Shown: positions 5,374-5,842 of the stretch, one piece after another | Layout of the letters: every line of letters begins with the position of its first letter | How positions within the stretch are numbered: position 1 is the first letter of the stretch | NCBI GenBank assembly: GCA_022599995.1 | Contig: JAHZLG010000125.1 | Coordinates: 1-5,842 of the forward strand | Direction: 5' to 3' | Source of the DNA: Alphaproteobacteria bacterium | GTDB taxonomy: Bacteria; Pseudomonadota; Alphaproteobacteria; CBDBCS01; JAHZLG01 | DNA length: 5,842 nucleotides | The notes under the pieces: generated by a model | Told to the model about the DNA's origin: nothing | The model's input: only the letters and a program-made list of their open reading frames with translations | Database searches by the model: none | Translations under genes and position numbers: made by a program

Positions 5374-5842
5374 ACTGCAAAATATAGACGTTGTTTTTGC
5401 CCCGCATACCCCGCTCGCAACCACCGCCCTGCGGGGGCTGAGCATCGCGATTGAACCGCAACAAATCTATGTCGTGATCGGCGCGAATGGTGCCGGCAAG
5501 TCTACTTTCCTCAACGTTATTGCTGGTGATGTGATGCCCACGGCGGGGAGCATTCGCCATGAGGGCAAGGACATTCTGCGCTATCCCCCGCACATGCGGG
5601 CGCGGCACTTTGCCCGTGTCCTTCAAGACCCGCTTGCTGGGACTTGTGCTGATCTCTCCATTGCGGAAAACCTGTCGATTGCCTATCGCCGCGGGCAATC
5701 GCCAAAATGGCGCTGGGCCCTCTCGCAGACGAAGCGGCAATTGTTTCGGTCGAAGCTGCAAGAAGTGGGCATTGGATTAGAAGAACGACTCGATGAAAAG
5801 GTGGGCAGTCTTTCGGGGGGGCAACGTCAAATTCTTTCGGTC
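5366..5842 (+). CDS. ABC transporter ATP-binding protein (partial, 3' end beyond the window)
   Basis: 159 residues are visible and the frame stays open to the last base, so the C-terminal part is outside the window. Walker A is GANGAGKST (39-47), the Q-loop glutamine is Q87 in VLQDPLAGT, and the signature LSGGQR is at 149-154. Walker B and the switch histidine would follow beyond the edge. QDPLAGT and the ENLSIAYRRG segment (101-110) resemble ATPases paired with ABC_sub_bind systems. The ATG lies inside the last codons of the permease (8-base overlap, ATGCTTGA), with GAGG at 5357-5360 five bases before it, which implies translational coupling. It would hydrolyse ATP on the cytoplasmic face to drive import. 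Confidence 0.93.
   Translation, partial: MLELQNIDVVFAPHTPLATTALRGLSIAIEPQQIYVVIGANGAGKSTFLNVIAGDVMPTAGSIRHEGKDILRYPPHMRARHFARVLQDPLAGTCADLSIAENLSIAYRRGQSPKWRWALSQTKRQLFRSKLQEVGIGLEERLDEKVGSLSGGQRQILSV

Overview
This looks like a chromosomal segment of an alphaproteobacterium. The evidence is indirect: the protein families and their sequence style, the form of the tRNA-Thr, and a moderately GC-rich composition. I cannot name a genus. Most of the window is ordinary housekeeping and transport DNA. The unusual parts lie between and inside the genes rather than in a recognisable new multigene system.

Layout. Bases 1-19 fit the 3' end of a tRNA cut by the window edge. Bases 20-235 hold no convincing gene, only an imperfect inverted repeat. 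An N-formylglutamate amidohydrolase family gene follows on the minus strand (236-1243), with an unusual low-complexity insert that is G-rich on the plus strand. Twenty bases from its start codon, a divergent plus-strand gene encodes a SufU/IscU-type Fe-S scaffold (1264-1776). It is followed by a SufT-type (MIP18/DUF59) protein with a long acidic N-terminal extension (1837-2547). The two probably form an Fe-S cluster assembly operon without the sufBCDS core in view. A 13-copy, 17-bp tandem repeat (2539-2759) begins inside the last codons of the sufT-like gene. After about 200 bases with no supported gene comes a complete tRNA-Thr(CGT) at 2956-3027.

The right half is an ABC importer operon. Its first gene encodes a secreted substrate-binding protein of the ABC_sub_bind (TrpX-like) family (3299-4300). 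A strong hairpin terminator follows (4331-4365), then a permease of the BPD_transp_2 family (4453-5373) and an ATPase (5366 onward) that overlaps the permease and runs off the window. The leader before the first gene contains nested inverted repeats and a 63-base polypyrimidine tract with a C9 run. The binding protein would capture a small ligand in the periplasm, and the permease and ATPase would import it. The substrate cannot be read from the sequence. The internal terminator suggests that the binding protein is made in excess over the membrane parts.
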